DNA from: Rhizorhabdus dicambivorans
Lineage (GTDB): Bacteria > Pseudomonadota > Alphaproteobacteria > Sphingomonadales > Sphingomonadaceae
DNA length: 64,000 bases
Assembly: GCF_002355275.1 (NCBI RefSeq)
Contig: NZ_CP023449.1
Location: forward strand, 3,450,001 to 3,514,000
Direction: 5' to 3'
Within the stretch, counting starts at the first letter, position 1; each line of letters begins with the position of its first letter. This document shows positions 44,302 to 54,096 of the stretch, piece by piece. The notes under the pieces were generated by a model. The model saw nothing but the letters and a program-made list of their open reading frames with translations, was not told the origin of the DNA and ran no database searches. Position numbers and translations under genes: made by a program.

Positions 44302-45001
44302 ATTACCCACCGGATCCCCGTCACCTAGGAAAGGCCCGAAGCCGCTCAGCCCGATCACACCTCCCTTGTCGGCACAAGCGCGCAGCAATTGATCGGGCAC
44401 GTTGCGCGGACGATCGAGCGCGCCCGCCGGGCTCGAATGCCAAAAGATCGGCGGATTGCGAGCATAATCGATCGCTTCGCTCACCGTCGTGTGCCCGCAT
44501 GGGTCAGGCACAGCACCATACCGTCCCGCTCCATCTCGTCGATGATGGCGCGCCCCGCCGGGGTGAGGCCGGGATCGAGATCGAGACAGCCACCGCCGGC
44601 CGCATTGTTGCGATTATAGGCGATCAGCATCCAGCGGACACCTAGCGTATGGAAGCTCCGGACAAGGTCCGGCCGGTCGACGACGGGGTCCATGCCTTCG
44701 ATATCGAAGCTGATTGCCAGCAGCCTCGCGGCGCGCGCTTCGACGATGTCATCGACACTTGCCACGAGCCGATAGCGATGCGGTCGCTCGCCGATCCATG
44801 CCCGCATGGCGAAAACGACGCGGATCTGCTCGGCCCAGCCAATCGGCCCGAAGCCGATGTTGAGTGAGACAATGTCGAACCCGCAGCATAGCGGTCGAGT
44901 TGGGGAAGACATTCGGTGTCGATGCGCAGCGGCATGCAGCCGTGATTGTCCCAGATCAGGGATGACCGGATCAGGCGGGACGCACGCGTCTGGACGGTCA
45001 T
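44230..45001 (-). pseudogene. Peptidase M19 homologue, frameshifted and truncated
   Basis: The reverse strand reads an M19 dipeptidase in three frames: SSLIWDNHGCMPLRIDTECL from the ATG at 45001, then FDIVSLNIGFGPIGWAEQIR through MERDGMVLCLTHAG, then HTTVSEAIDYARNPPIFWHS to VGLGLDYVFDR. Each frame change is explained by loss of one base in a CCC run of the plus strand (44880-44882 and 44494-44496). The C-terminal third is missing: homology ends at about 44230, inside the truncated cyclodeaminase gene. Metal ligands up to the second His motif were present. It was the last gene of the third operon, overlapping the S9 stop by ATGA. Confidence 0.85.
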
Positions 45002-47034
45002 AGCATTGCCCCGTGCCCCCGCTGATCGGGGCGCGATACCGGCATGTGATCGTCGAACCAGCACGAGAGACGGGCGGTGAAGTCGATTATTGCCGGAAAG
45101 CCGTGCACGCCATGGCCTTCCTCGGGATAGATGACGAGGGTCGACGGCCTGCCGCAGCGCACCAGCGCATCGTGGAATTGGCGGGCCTCTTCGGGTGGCG
45201 TGCACCGGTCGAGCGCGCCACAGATGCTCAGCATGGGCGTCCGCACGGCGGCGGCACGCGTCACCGGGCTTCGGTTGGTGCAGAGCCGGGGATCGGCCAA
45301 GGCGTTGGCAAGGAATAGTTCGACGAACTCGGGAATATTGGAGAGCGCCTGCTGGGTGTGGAGGTTGGCGATTGGTGAGACTGCTACAGCCGCTGAAAAA
45401 CGATCGTCGACCGTCACCAGATGATAGCTCTGCATTCCGCCATAGCTGGTCCCGGTAACCCCGAGACGATCGGGATCGGCGATGCCGCTCTCGATCAGCA
45501 GGTCGAGCCCCGACCGGCAATCCTCGGCGTCAGCCCCACAGAGATCACCCAGCACCCGTTCGGCGAATCCCTGCCCCTTACCGTTGCTCCCACGCGGATT
45601 TGGAAAGAAGAGCGCATAGCCCGCGCGAGACAGCGCCAGAAGATACGGACTCCTTCCCAGCCAACGTGGCCGCGATTGCCAGATCGGGCCACCATGGACG
45701 ACCATGATCAGCGGATGCGGCCCGTCGCCCGGCGGGCGGATCAGCCAGCCGTCGATCGCAAGGCCATCGCTCGCGGTCCATTCGACCAGTATCGCCTCCG
45801 GCAATGGCGGAACAGCGCTGCCACCGAGGTCGAGCGAGACGATGACGCGATAGCGGCCATCCTCGATGATCGCGATCTCGGGCGGGGTGAAGAAGCCTTC
45901 ACCCACCAGCACGCAGTCGCCGCTTTCGCCAAAGGGCGCGATGGCCGGATAATAGCCGCCGGTCGAGAGCCGGTCGCTCGACCATCGCTCATCCCAGACA
46001 CCACTATCTGGATCGAGCCTGGCGACGACAGTCTCGGCGCCGCGCTGCCCGGCGACGATCATCGCTCCGTCCGGCCGCCAGGCGATCTGCCCGACGTCGA
46101 CCCCATGGGTGCCGACGGAGCGTATCGCGCCCGTCAGGTCGTCGCGAATATGGAGATCACCCGCGATGATCTTGCGGTCGCTGCACAGCGCCTCGACAAA
46201 GGCGAGCGAGCGCCCTTCGAGTGAGCCGGCAAGGCAGCCGATCTGGCGCACAGGCCGATGGAGTTCCCGGGTCGGGGCGCCATCGAGCGGGACGAGGGTC
46301 AGACCGGCGGAATACCACAGCCCCTCCCCCGCCCCCGGCGAAGCGACGACGGCCAACGCCTCCCCGCCGAGCCAGTCCAACTCCCAGATATTGAGGTCAT
46401 CCGGGCCAACAGGATTGGATCGCCTCCCATCGCATTCATGAATCCAGGCGCGGCGCCAGCGCCAAGGCTCGATTTCGGTCTCGATGCGGGGCGCCCAGCT
46501 GGCAGGCGGCGCCTCAGCGCGAAGGGTCGCTATGGCGCCGTCGGCACCGGCCCGGTCCGCGCCATGCCCCGCCACGACCATCGCGATCCGCGTCCCATCG
46601 GGCGACCAGCGGAAATCCTCGACCCAGCCGGGCACGACCGGCGTCGCGGCCACGACACCCGAGGCCGCATCGCCGACGACGAGTTGATAGTTCCCGGAGC
46701 CCGCCGCATCGGCGAGATAGGCAAAGCGCTTCCCGTCCGGCGAATAGCGCGGAAGGCGCTCCGCGGCGGGACGGTCGCCGACCGGCTTGCTGACGCCCGA
46801 TTGCAGGTCGATTTCATATATCCGCGCGACGAGATGCCCATCGTACAGAGCCATGACCCCGGCAAACAACGCCCTGCGCCCCCCGGGATGGACGCTGAAC
46901 TCCCGGGCATCGCTGATCCGCGCCGCTCCAGGCCCACGAAGGTCGCGATAGAGATCCATGGTCGCCGCATAGGCACGCTCCAGGCGGTCACCGCGAAAGA
47001 GCCCGTCAGCTGCACCGGGTCGACGATCATCCAC
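44998..47034 (-). CDS. Prolyl-oligopeptidase-family (S9) peptidase, copy 2
   Basis: A 678-residue S9 enzyme with the same plan as copy 1: beta-propeller with YSPDGKRFAYLAD and RWSPDGTRIAMV blade motifs, then the hydrolase domain with nucleophile S530 (GTSYGGM), Asp in GALDRCTPP and His in EEGHGVHGF. The shared GALDRCTPPxEAxQFHxAL stretch shows close relation to copy 1. I use the GTG at 47034, eight bases after the M14 stop, since it aligns with the N-terminus of copy 1; the nearest ATG would remove 25 residues. No signal peptide. Confidence 0.9.
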   Translation of the reverse strand: MDDRRPGAADGLFRGDRLERAYAATMDLYRDLRGPGAARISDAREFSVHPGGRRALFAGVMALYDGHLVARIYEIDLQSGVSKPVGDRPAAERLPRYSPDGKRFAYLADAAGSGNYQLVVGDAASGVVAATPVVPGWVEDFRWSPDGTRIAMVVAGHGADRAGADGAIATLRAEAPPASWAPRIETEIEPWRWRRAWIHECDGRRSNPVGPDDLNIWELDWLGGEALAVVASPGAGEGLWYSAGLTLVPLDGAPTRELHRPVRQIGCLAGSLEGRSLAFVEALCSDRKIIAGDLHIRDDLTGAIRSVGTHGVDVGQIAWRPDGAMIVAGQRGAETVVARLDPDSGVWDERWSSDRLSTGGYYPAIAPFGESGDCVLVGEGFFTPPEIAIIEDGRYRVIVSLDLGGSAVPPLPEAILVEWTASDGLAIDGWLIRPPGDGPHPLIMVVHGGPIWQSRPRWLGRSPYLLALSRAGYALFFPNPRGSNGKGQGFAERVLGDLCGADAEDCRSGLDLLIESGIADPDRLGVTGTSYGGMQSYHLVTVDDRFSAAVAVSPIANLHTQQALSNIPEFVELFLANALADPRLCTNRSPVTRAAAVRTPMLSICGALDRCTPPEEARQFHDALVRCGRPSTLVIYPEEGHGVHGFPAIIDFTARLSCWFDDHMPVSRPDQRGHGAML

Positions 47035-47042
47035 AGCTCATC

Positions 47043-48377
47043 TCAGCCTTCGTTCAGCATGTCGGCTGCGGCGAAGATTGCCTCCATCTGGATCGCGGTC
47101 ATCGTCTCGACCGGCACCGGCTGCATATCGCCGAGCCTTTCGAGCTCCTCGAAAATGGCCTCGGCACGCGTTGCGCCATCGGTCTTTGCCGCAAGCGCCA
47201 ACCCTTCCCGATCGCGGCCCGCCTCGACGATCATATCGGCAAGCCGCGCCACCATCGAATAGCCTCGCGCCGGCACGAGCCGGTGGAAGATGCCGTTGGG
47301 GAAATAGTCGCGCATCGACAACGACCGATCCGCATCGGCCGCGGCCTCACGCTCTTGGAAATAGGACGGATAATGCCCGCCCCACAGCACCATGTCGCCG
47401 ACTGCCGCCAGAAGTTCCTTCTCATCGGGCGAAGCGACCAGTCGCCCGAGCGCATCGAGGTGGCGATCGAAGAAGGCCCCGAGCGCGATGAACTGCCGTC
47501 GAGCCTCGGCCGCCTGCTCACGGGCGGTATAGCCCGAGGGGCTCTCGTCGCGAAGGCGTGCATCGTCCCACAGCGGCACCTCGGTGACGATAGTCAGGGT
47601 TCCGAAACGATCCTCGCCATAGCCCGAACTCATCTCACCATAAGGCCAGACCTCGGCCGCGGCCTGACCCTTTTCCATGCCGGCGGCGATGATCTGTCGT
47701 GCCGAAGGATACAGCATCACGCTGGGGCTCACCCAGTCGATCGGCCAGCCCGCAATGTCGAAATCGCTGAAGCTGGTGAGACCATGATCCGCGATAATCC
47801 GGTCGAGAACCGGCGTCAGCCTGGGCTCCGCGCGGCTGAGCGCGTGCCAGGCTCCGCCGAAATCGCAATGATGAAGCGAGGCGTGGAGGATGGGACGGGT
47901 AAGCGCGAAAGCCTTTTGCCATGCGACGTTCTCGGGCGTCGATGCTTCGAAAACATGGCCGGGGCAATCGATCGGAAAGGTCGCATCGGGTTGCCGGTCG
48001 AGCGCGGGGCGAAAGACGTTGGCGTTGTAGTTCCGAAGCGTTCGGGGCTGCCTGAGCCAGGCGTCGTTGAGCCGCAGACCTTCGACATCGATCGCCTTGA
48101 TGAAGTGCCACGCGAAACCGCGCCGTTCCCTTTCGCCATGGGGACCCAGCAGACGGGCGATCATCCGCTCGACGGTGACCGCGCCGGCCGGCTCGTTGGG
48201 GTGCGGCACCCCCACCACCAGCACGTTGCGATCGCCCTCGCCGATGCTGATCATCTCGATCGGGCGACCATTCCAGCTCTCGCCAAGCCGGGTGATGCGA
48301 ACCTGGCCGCCGGCCTCGCGCTCCAGCCGGCGCGTGTTCGCGTCGAGTTCGTCAATGCCGAGAAGGGTATCGAACAT
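47043..48377 (-). CDS. M14-family zinc carboxypeptidase-like protein, copy 2
   Basis: A 444-residue protein with the zinc motif HxxE in VGVPHPNEPAGAV, the following FIKAIDVEGLRLNDAWL region and a further His cluster in LHASLHHCDFGG as candidate third ligand. The N-terminal RITRLGESWNGRPIEMISIG strand is typical of M14 proteins. It is distinct from copy 1 (27.3 kb). It is placed between S15 and S9 genes, with 3 and 8 bp spacing, and is cytoplasmic by lack of a signal peptide. Specificity (C-terminal residue or side-chain amide) is not predictable. Confidence 0.85.
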   Translation of the reverse strand: MFDTLLGIDELDANTRRLEREAGGQVRITRLGESWNGRPIEMISIGEGDRNVLVVGVPHPNEPAGAVTVERMIARLLGPHGERERRGFAWHFIKAIDVEGLRLNDAWLRQPRTLRNYNANVFRPALDRQPDATFPIDCPGHVFEASTPENVAWQKAFALTRPILHASLHHCDFGGAWHALSRAEPRLTPVLDRIIADHGLTSFSDFDIAGWPIDWVSPSVMLYPSARQIIAAGMEKGQAAAEVWPYGEMSSGYGEDRFGTLTIVTEVPLWDDARLRDESPSGYTAREQAAEARRQFIALGAFFDRHLDALGRLVASPDEKELLAAVGDMVLWGGHYPSYFQEREAAADADRSLSMRDYFPNGIFHRLVPARGYSMVARLADMIVEAGRDREGLALAAKTDGATRAEAIFEELERLGDMQPVPVETMTAIQMEAIFAAADMLNEG

Positions 48378-48380
48378 CGG

Positions 48381-50306
48381 TCACTTCACTCCATTGGCTG
48401 TCGAACCGGACGCGCCATCACCGCCGCCTTGTCCAAGGGCGTCGCGCAAGCTGCCCGCCGTTACCGACAGCATGATATGCGAGGGGCGCGCGATATCGCG
48501 GAACACCCGCTGCTCCGCATCCAGCGGCGGGCCCGGATCGGCCCGGTTGGCATGACGGTCGAAACGCGGGAAATCGGCCGAAGCAATGTCGACACGCAAC
48601 CGATGGCCCGCGGCGAAGCGCATCGCCGTCGCCCACATGTCGATCTCGAAGCGATAGGCGCGGCCGGGCTTCAGCGGTTCCGGCCGGTCCGGCCCGTCGC
48701 GATAGCGGGCGCGCAACACGCCATTCTGGATCTGGATCACGCGGCCATCGGGGTGCACGTCGCTCAGGCGCACGGCGAAATCGGTGTCGATCGCGCTCGA
48801 ACTTGCATGGATCACCGCGCGGAGCGGACCGACAACGTCAAGATCTCGCGACAGCACGGCGCTTGTATAAACCAGCACGTCGCCGCGATCATGGAGTTCG
48901 GCGATGTCGATACTCCCGGGCGGACTAACATAGGAGACGATACTTCCGCCCAAGGTCGGCGTCGGCGCCTCCGGTTGATAGACATAATCGTCGGCTGCCA
49001 GCGTCTCGCCCGGAGGATCGAGCCCGAGCACGCCCTCCTCACGCAGGTAGAGCGGTTCGGCATGGCCGCGTCCGGGGGGCCAGGCCTCGGCGTGCCGCCA
49101 TTCATCGGCCCCCATCAGATAATAGATCACCCGTGGCCACTGCGACAGCGCGTCGGCCGATGCGGCGCGGCACCAGGCATCGATCAGCGGCACGATCTCG
49201 GATGTCCGAAACGTGCGCCGCAGGGCCGGTTGCTGATCAGCGCCTTCATGATAGCCGGGCATATTGTGTGCGCTCGGTGTTATGATCAGACGGCTGTCAC
49301 GCATGGGTGCGAGATGCTGATACCGCTGGACCGCGCCGAAGGTGGCGAGCGCATCGACGAGCCCCCAGTCATACCATCCGGTCACCATCAGCGCGGGGGC
49401 GTGGATCGCCTCCATTAGCGCCTTCTCGCCGGCCGCCGGCAAGCTGTGCGCATCATGTGCCACATTCTGGCCGAAGATCGCGGGCAACGCCTCCATCTCG
49501 ACGATCGTGATCGCCTCGCTTCCGGTCGCGACCTTGATCAGCGCGGCCCGGTCGGCACAGGATGCGTCCGCATAGATCGACCATAGCTCCCGGCGCGCGG
49601 CGGCGTTGTCCAGCGATCGAAGCTCGGGATAGCGGGACAATAGCGCAGCAGGGAGCGGCGGGTCGAACGGTTCGCAGAACAGCCCTGTCGCCAGTGTCTC
49701 GTCGCGCATCTGCCGTTCGAGTTCGTCATAGCCGATGTCCAGCTTCTCCGCCCCCTTGCCCACTGATCGAGCATAGGCATCGAGAAACATGTGCAACCGC
49801 GTGGTCGGACAGGCAAAGCCGAGCCCGCTGACCTCGGGAATGATCGCGCCCATGCCGGGGTGCGTCGCCATGCACCATTGGACCTGCGCCGAGTAGGACG
49901 AGCCGCAGGCGCCGACGAAACCATCGCACCAAGGCTGTGCCAGGATCCAGGATATCGTGTCGAACCCGTCTTCCGGTTCCCTGACATAATAGTCCCAATG
50001 ATCGGGCTCGCTGTCGCCGGTGCCACGGCAATCCTGCGCGATCGCGACATAGCCGCGCGCGGCCAGTTCGCCGCAGGTCCGCCGTACGCGCTCGCTGGTC
50101 CGGTCATAGGGTGTGCGGTGGACGACGACGGGCGCCACGGCCTGCACAGGCCGGTAGATGTCGGTCGCGAGGTGGATGCCATCGCGCATCGTCACCCTGA
50201 CTGTTTCGGGCAGCGGAGATTCGCGGGTGACGGCATTTTCGGTCCGCGAAATGTCGTCGAGCAATTGGCGCAGCGCTGCGATATCGATGGTGGATGCTGT
50301 GGTCAT
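48381..50306 (-). CDS. Peptidase S15 / CocE-NonD family hydrolase, copy 2
   Basis: A 641-residue homologue of the S15 protein at 25.5 kb. Hallmarks: VTMRDGIHLATDIYRP, nucleophile S137 in CGSSYSAQVQW, Asp in TGWYDWG, His in TPSAHNMPG, and the C-terminal jelly roll (DFAVRLSDVHPDGR, RLRVDIASADFPRFDRHAN). The nucleophile elbow GSSYSA differs from GGSYDG of copy 1, hinting at a different acyl pocket. The ATG at 50306 overlaps the MFS stop by ATGA. The Thr/Ser-rich start has no signal peptide. Confidence 0.9.
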   Translation of the reverse strand: MTTASTIDIAALRQLLDDISRTENAVTRESPLPETVRVTMRDGIHLATDIYRPVQAVAPVVVHRTPYDRTSERVRRTCGELAARGYVAIAQDCRGTGDSEPDHWDYYVREPEDGFDTISWILAQPWCDGFVGACGSSYSAQVQWCMATHPGMGAIIPEVSGLGFACPTTRLHMFLDAYARSVGKGAEKLDIGYDELERQMRDETLATGLFCEPFDPPLPAALLSRYPELRSLDNAAARRELWSIYADASCADRAALIKVATGSEAITIVEMEALPAIFGQNVAHDAHSLPAAGEKALMEAIHAPALMVTGWYDWGLVDALATFGAVQRYQHLAPMRDSRLIITPSAHNMPGYHEGADQQPALRRTFRTSEIVPLIDAWCRAASADALSQWPRVIYYLMGADEWRHAEAWPPGRGHAEPLYLREEGVLGLDPPGETLAADDYVYQPEAPTPTLGGSIVSYVSPPGSIDIAELHDRGDVLVYTSAVLSRDLDVVGPLRAVIHASSSAIDTDFAVRLSDVHPDGRVIQIQNGVLRARYRDGPDRPEPLKPGRAYRFEIDMWATAMRFAAGHRLRVDIASADFPRFDRHANRADPGPPLDAEQRVFRDIARPSHIMLSVTAGSLRDALGQGGGDGASGSTANGVK

Positions 50307-51594
50307 GCGGGTTGTCCACCGGGAATGGCGGCTTCGATCGCCTCGACCTCGGCGCGAACCGACCGGCTCGCCCGCCAGGCGTGCCAGGCACCCCAGAAAT
50401 AGCCGGGAGACAGGAACATCAGGGCATAGCGCAGCGACTCCTCCCCCAGCGCCGGCCGCAACCCATCGCTGATCGCGCCGGCGGCCAGCGGCCCGAGCCC
50501 CATGCCGATGAGATTGCCGAACAGATACAGGATCGCGATCGAGATCGCGCGCATCTCGGGCCGGACGAGCGTCTGGATCGTGGCGAACATCGGGCCTGCG
50601 ATCGTGTAGGATCCGAGCGTCGCGAGTGCCATCAGGGTCAGCGCGACATAGCGGTCGGTCGAAAGATAGAGGGCGATCGAGAACAGGCCGAACGCCGCGT
50701 ACATCGACGCGACGACGCGAAGCTGGAAGTCCTCCCTGCCCGCCGCCCGGCGCGACGCCCATTCCCCCCCGCCAATGTGCCGACCAGCCCGCCCCCACCC
50801 CAGACGAGCGCAAACCAGCCGCCCAGTTCGCCGCTCTGAAAACCGAAGCTGCGCATGAAAAAGGCGGGCTGCCACTGCAGCAGACCGTAACCGAAAAACG
50901 AAATGACCGAGAAACAGACGAGCAGATGGCGGAAGGCATGGCTCGACCACAGAACCCGTAACACCGCCACCATCGACGGCTCCGTTCCTGCACCGGTCTT
51001 GGACATCGCTCGCGCGACGGCTCCGCGCCGCGGCTCGCGCAAGGTCAGGAAGGCGAGGATGGCAAGTGCGAGCCCGGGTACGCCAAGCAGTATGAACGTC
51101 GTGCGCCACCCGTAAAGCTCGTTCAGCCAGCCGGCGCCCAGATTGCCGATCACCAGGGCCAGCGGCGCCCCCAGCATGTAGATCGCCACCGCGCGCGGCC
51201 GCGAAGCCCGATCGAAATGATCGGCGATGAGCGAATGGGCCGGCGGAATGCAGCCCGCCTCACCGATCGCGACGCCCACACGGATCAGGACGAGCTGAAC
51301 GAAACTGGTGGCCGTTCCGCACAGCGCCACCATGACGCTCCACAGGGCCGCCGTGATCGTGATGATGACGACCCGGTCGCCACGATCCGCCCAGCGGGCG
51401 ATGGGAATGCCCATCACTGCATAAAAGGCCGCGAAGGCGATGCCGCTGAGCAATCCGAGCTGGGTATCGCTCAAGGCGAGATCGGTCTTGATATCCTGCA
51501 GCAGCAAGCCGAGCGCAAGGCGATCGACATAGTTGAACGCGAGGATCACCAGCAGGAGACCCAGCAGATAATGGCGATAGGATAGCTGGGTCAT
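50303..51594 (-). pseudogene. MFS transporter, spinster-type, copy 3 (frameshifted)
   Basis: Two overlapping frames together encode one 12-helix transporter. The first (from 51594) runs MTQLSYRHYLLGLLLVILAF through GGWFALVWGGGGLVGTLAGG; the second resumes at EWASRRAAGREDFQLRVVAS and ends IEAAIPGGQPA. The change lies in a run of seven C on the plus strand (50764-50770); one more base would restore GTLAGGEWASRR. The rest is well conserved. It is either a true recent loss, a slippage-prone phase-variable tract, or a homopolymer sequencing error. It lies between TBDR 3 and the S15 gene, mirroring the first operon. Confidence 0.85.
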
Positions 51595-51635
51595 CTACGG
51601 GCCTGGGAAATGCGGCAGTCGGCGGAACGGTGCGA

Positions 51636-51710
51636 GACGGGCGATGTGATCGGCCCCGCACCGATCGCATCGCCCGTTCCCCGGACCCGCACGATTGTTC
51701 GGGCCGGGGA
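51636..51710. terminator. Two strong hairpins between TBDR 3 and MFS 3
   Basis: An 18-bp stem with only wobble mismatches, 51636-51653 against 51661-51678 with a 7-nt loop, lies next to a second stem, CCCCGG-a-CCCG (51679-51689) against CGGGCCGGGG (51700-51709). Both lie in the 186-bp gap after the TBDR stop. No T-tract is seen. A similar hairpin with unrelated sequence lies in the same gap of the first operon. Confidence 0.5.
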
Positions 51711-51780
51711 TTTCGTGATGAGAGCCATGCCGGTCATGATGGGCAAGAATGCCAGAATGGGCCGCTCGTGTAAGGCCGGA

Positions 51781-53958
51781 TCACAATTTCGTGCGAAGGC
51801 TCACGCCCATGGTCTGCGGCTGAGAGATCGACGGCATCGCGGTGCCGCGCCAGTTGAAGGCAGACAACTGCCCACGCGTGTCGAGCAGGTTGCGGACATA
51901 GAGCTGGACGTCCACCGCCGAGAAGGAGACGCCTGCCCGCAGATCGATCGAGACATAGTCCGGCAGCCGATATTGAAGATAGGTCGGTGCGGCGTCGAAG
52001 CTCGCCGTGCGCTCGTCGACGAAACGCAATGTCCCCCCGATGGTAGGCCGCAACGGACTATCCACCAACGTATAGTCGGCCAGCAACGACGCGGTAAACC
52101 GGGGCACGTTGGGCAATGCCTCCCCCTTGACGCCACCCAGGCTGGGTTCGTTGCGCTTGAGTTCGCCATCCTGCAAGGCGAAGGCGCCGGTGATCTCCAG
52201 CCCCCGGGTCGGACGTGCCCTCAGGTTGAGTTCGCCGCCCTTGATCTTCGATCCCCCGGCCGCGTTTCCGATCGCCGAGAAGCCGCCATTGGTGACCGAG
52301 ACATGCATGTCAGCCCAGTCGATATAATAGGCCGACAGCTCGATGCCGAAGGTCCGACCCGCGGTTTCGCCCTTGAACCCGATTTCATAGCTGGTGAGGC
52401 TATCGGACTCGAAGCTCAGCGGCGCGAACGGCTGGCCGGTTCCGGGGTTCACCGCCACGACATTGGGGCCGCCGGGGCGATAGCCGGTGGCAACCCGCGC
52501 ATAGGCCATCGCCCTGTCGGTGAAGCGGTAGCGGACATTGGCCATCCAGGTGACGACGCTCTCGCTGGATTTCGTCGTCGGAGCGGACAAGCCCAAAAAG
52601 CCGGATCCGTCCTGCTTGTATCGCTGGTTGTTGCGCGCATATCGCAGCCCGCCCGACAGGTCGAATTTATCGGTCAGATGCCAGGTGGCGTTGCCGAACG
52701 CGGCAACCTCTTCGAACACCGAATTGTTGGTCGAGGTCAGCACGACATTCGGCGTCGGGTTGCCCGCCGTATCGAGCAACAGCAGCGGTTGCGTGAAGAA
52801 CGACTTCTCATGCGTGTAGAAGCCACCGACCTGCCATTCGAGTTTCTGTTCGCCCTGCGAAGACAGCCTCACTTCCTGCGTGAATTTCTTGACCGACGCG
52901 GCGGTGTCGGCAGCAAAGCCGCCATAGACCAGCCCGAAGGACGCGAAGAGCGGCACGTAGAGCGGCGAAATATCCTGCACATAGCCGAGGCTGGTCTTCT
53001 GGTAGCTCGATATCGATGTCAGCTCGGCCCCGCCCAGATCATAGGTCGCCGTCCCACTGAGGAGTCGGAAGTTCTGCCGATAGGGCTCGTTGAAGATGCG
53101 GAACTGATCGAGCGGCCCGAACAGGGGGGCGCCCGAAAACTGATAGTCGACCGTGCCCTCACCATCGCGCCGGATATTCTGGGCGAAGCCCGTCAGTCGG
53201 AAACTGAACCGTTCGGTGGGTGACAGAAGCAGATCGAGGCGGCCCCCGTAGATATCCGCCGAGTTTACGTCGCTTTTGCCGAAGGCGACATTGTCGATAT
53301 AGCCGCCGTCACGCGAATAGAAGGCGCTGGCCCTGACCGCCGCCTTGTCGGCTGCGATCGGCAGGTTCAGAGCGGCGCTGCCATCATAGTTCGTGCCGCC
53401 ATGTCGCGTGTTCGACAGACCGACCCGGATATCCGCGGACAGGCTATCGGTATCGGGCCGCTTGCTCACATATTTGAGGACGCCACCCAGCGCGGCGGCA
53501 CCGTAAAGCGTGCCCTGAGGACCGCGCAGCACCTCGATCCGATCGACATCGAACAGCCCGACGTCCAGCGTATGCTGGGATGCGCCCCCGAACACCGAAC
53601 TCGAGCCATAGGGAACATCGTCGACATATATTCCGACGGTCTGGCCGACATCGACGCCCGAAGTCACGCCCCGGATCGATATCTGCGAATAGCCGGCACC
53701 GGCCGTGGAGAAGTTGAGCCCGGGCACCGCATTGGCGAAATCGCGAAACTGGGTGACGCCTTGGCTCGCCAGGCCATCCGCGGAAATCGCGGTTATCGAC
53801 TGCGGGACGTCGATCAATCGCTCCTCGCGCTTCTGCGCGGTCACGATGATCTCGCCGCCTTCGGCCATTTCTTCGTCCGATGCCAGCACCGGGTGAGCGG
53901 TGACCAGAACGGCCACCGTCACCAACAGTTTACCCCGAAGCCTCGTTCGCGTTCTCAT
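51781..53958 (-). CDS. TonB-dependent outer-membrane receptor, copy 3
   Basis: A 725-residue receptor. Signal peptide LRGKLLVTVAVLVTAHPVLA; TonB-box region GGEIIVTAQKREERLIDVPQ; plug domain with QISIRGVTSGVDVGQTVGIY, RIEVLRGPQGTLYGAAALGG and YVDDVPYG; barrel ending MSISQPQTMGVSLRTKL-like sequence. It matches the FyuA-like/IroN-like sphingomonad receptor class rather than copies 1 and 2. I start at the ATG at 53958 (MRTRTRLRG). It heads the minus-strand operon TBDR-MFS-S15-M14-S9-M19. The LysR gene upstream is co-oriented. Confidence 0.95.
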   Translation of the reverse strand: MRTRTRLRGKLLVTVAVLVTAHPVLASDEEMAEGGEIIVTAQKREERLIDVPQSITAISADGLASQGVTQFRDFANAVPGLNFSTAGAGYSQISIRGVTSGVDVGQTVGIYVDDVPYGSSSVFGGASQHTLDVGLFDVDRIEVLRGPQGTLYGAAALGGVLKYVSKRPDTDSLSADIRVGLSNTRHGGTNYDGSAALNLPIAADKAAVRASAFYSRDGGYIDNVAFGKSDVNSADIYGGRLDLLLSPTERFSFRLTGFAQNIRRDGEGTVDYQFSGAPLFGPLDQFRIFNEPYRQNFRLLSGTATYDLGGAELTSISSYQKTSLGYVQDISPLYVPLFASFGLVYGGFAADTAASVKKFTQEVRLSSQGEQKLEWQVGGFYTHEKSFFTQPLLLLDTAGNPTPNVVLTSTNNSVFEEVAAFGNATWHLTDKFDLSGGLRYARNNQRYKQDGSGFLGLSAPTTKSSESVVTWMANVRYRFTDRAMAYARVATGYRPGGPNVVAVNPGTGQPFAPLSFESDSLTSYEIGFKGETAGRTFGIELSAYYIDWADMHVSVTNGGFSAIGNAAGGSKIKGGELNLRARPTRGLEITGAFALQDGELKRNEPSLGGVKGEALPNVPRFTASLLADYTLVDSPLRPTIGGTLRFVDERTASFDAAPTYLQYRLPDYVSIDLRAGVSFSAVDVQLYVRNLLDTRGQLSAFNWRGTAMPSISQPQTMGVSLRTKL

Positions 53959-54096
53959 CTTGACCCCTGTTTTTGTCGCAGCCAGTGGGCACCCCACTTC
54001 TGATGTTGCGACATTATGACGCCCCAACTTCACGGGAAGGTGCGAAGAGATGAGAGATGGTGCTTTGAGATCACCATTTGTGCGGATTGGAGATAG

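Noticed and set aside
23274-45001. Microcystin (mlr) degradation cluster
   Set aside because: Peptide degradation by a sphingomonad raised the idea, but no MlrA-type membrane protease is visible and the enzyme families present do not match the mlr set.
47283-49418. Plus-strand open frame of 711 codons
   Set aside because: It is antisense to the M14 and S15 genes, is rich in Arg/His/Asp without domain features, and arises from the GC-rich codon usage of the real genes.
51610-53223. Plus-strand open frame of 537 codons
   Set aside because: Antisense to TBDR 3, which has clear signal peptide, plug and barrel motifs; the antisense product shows no family features.
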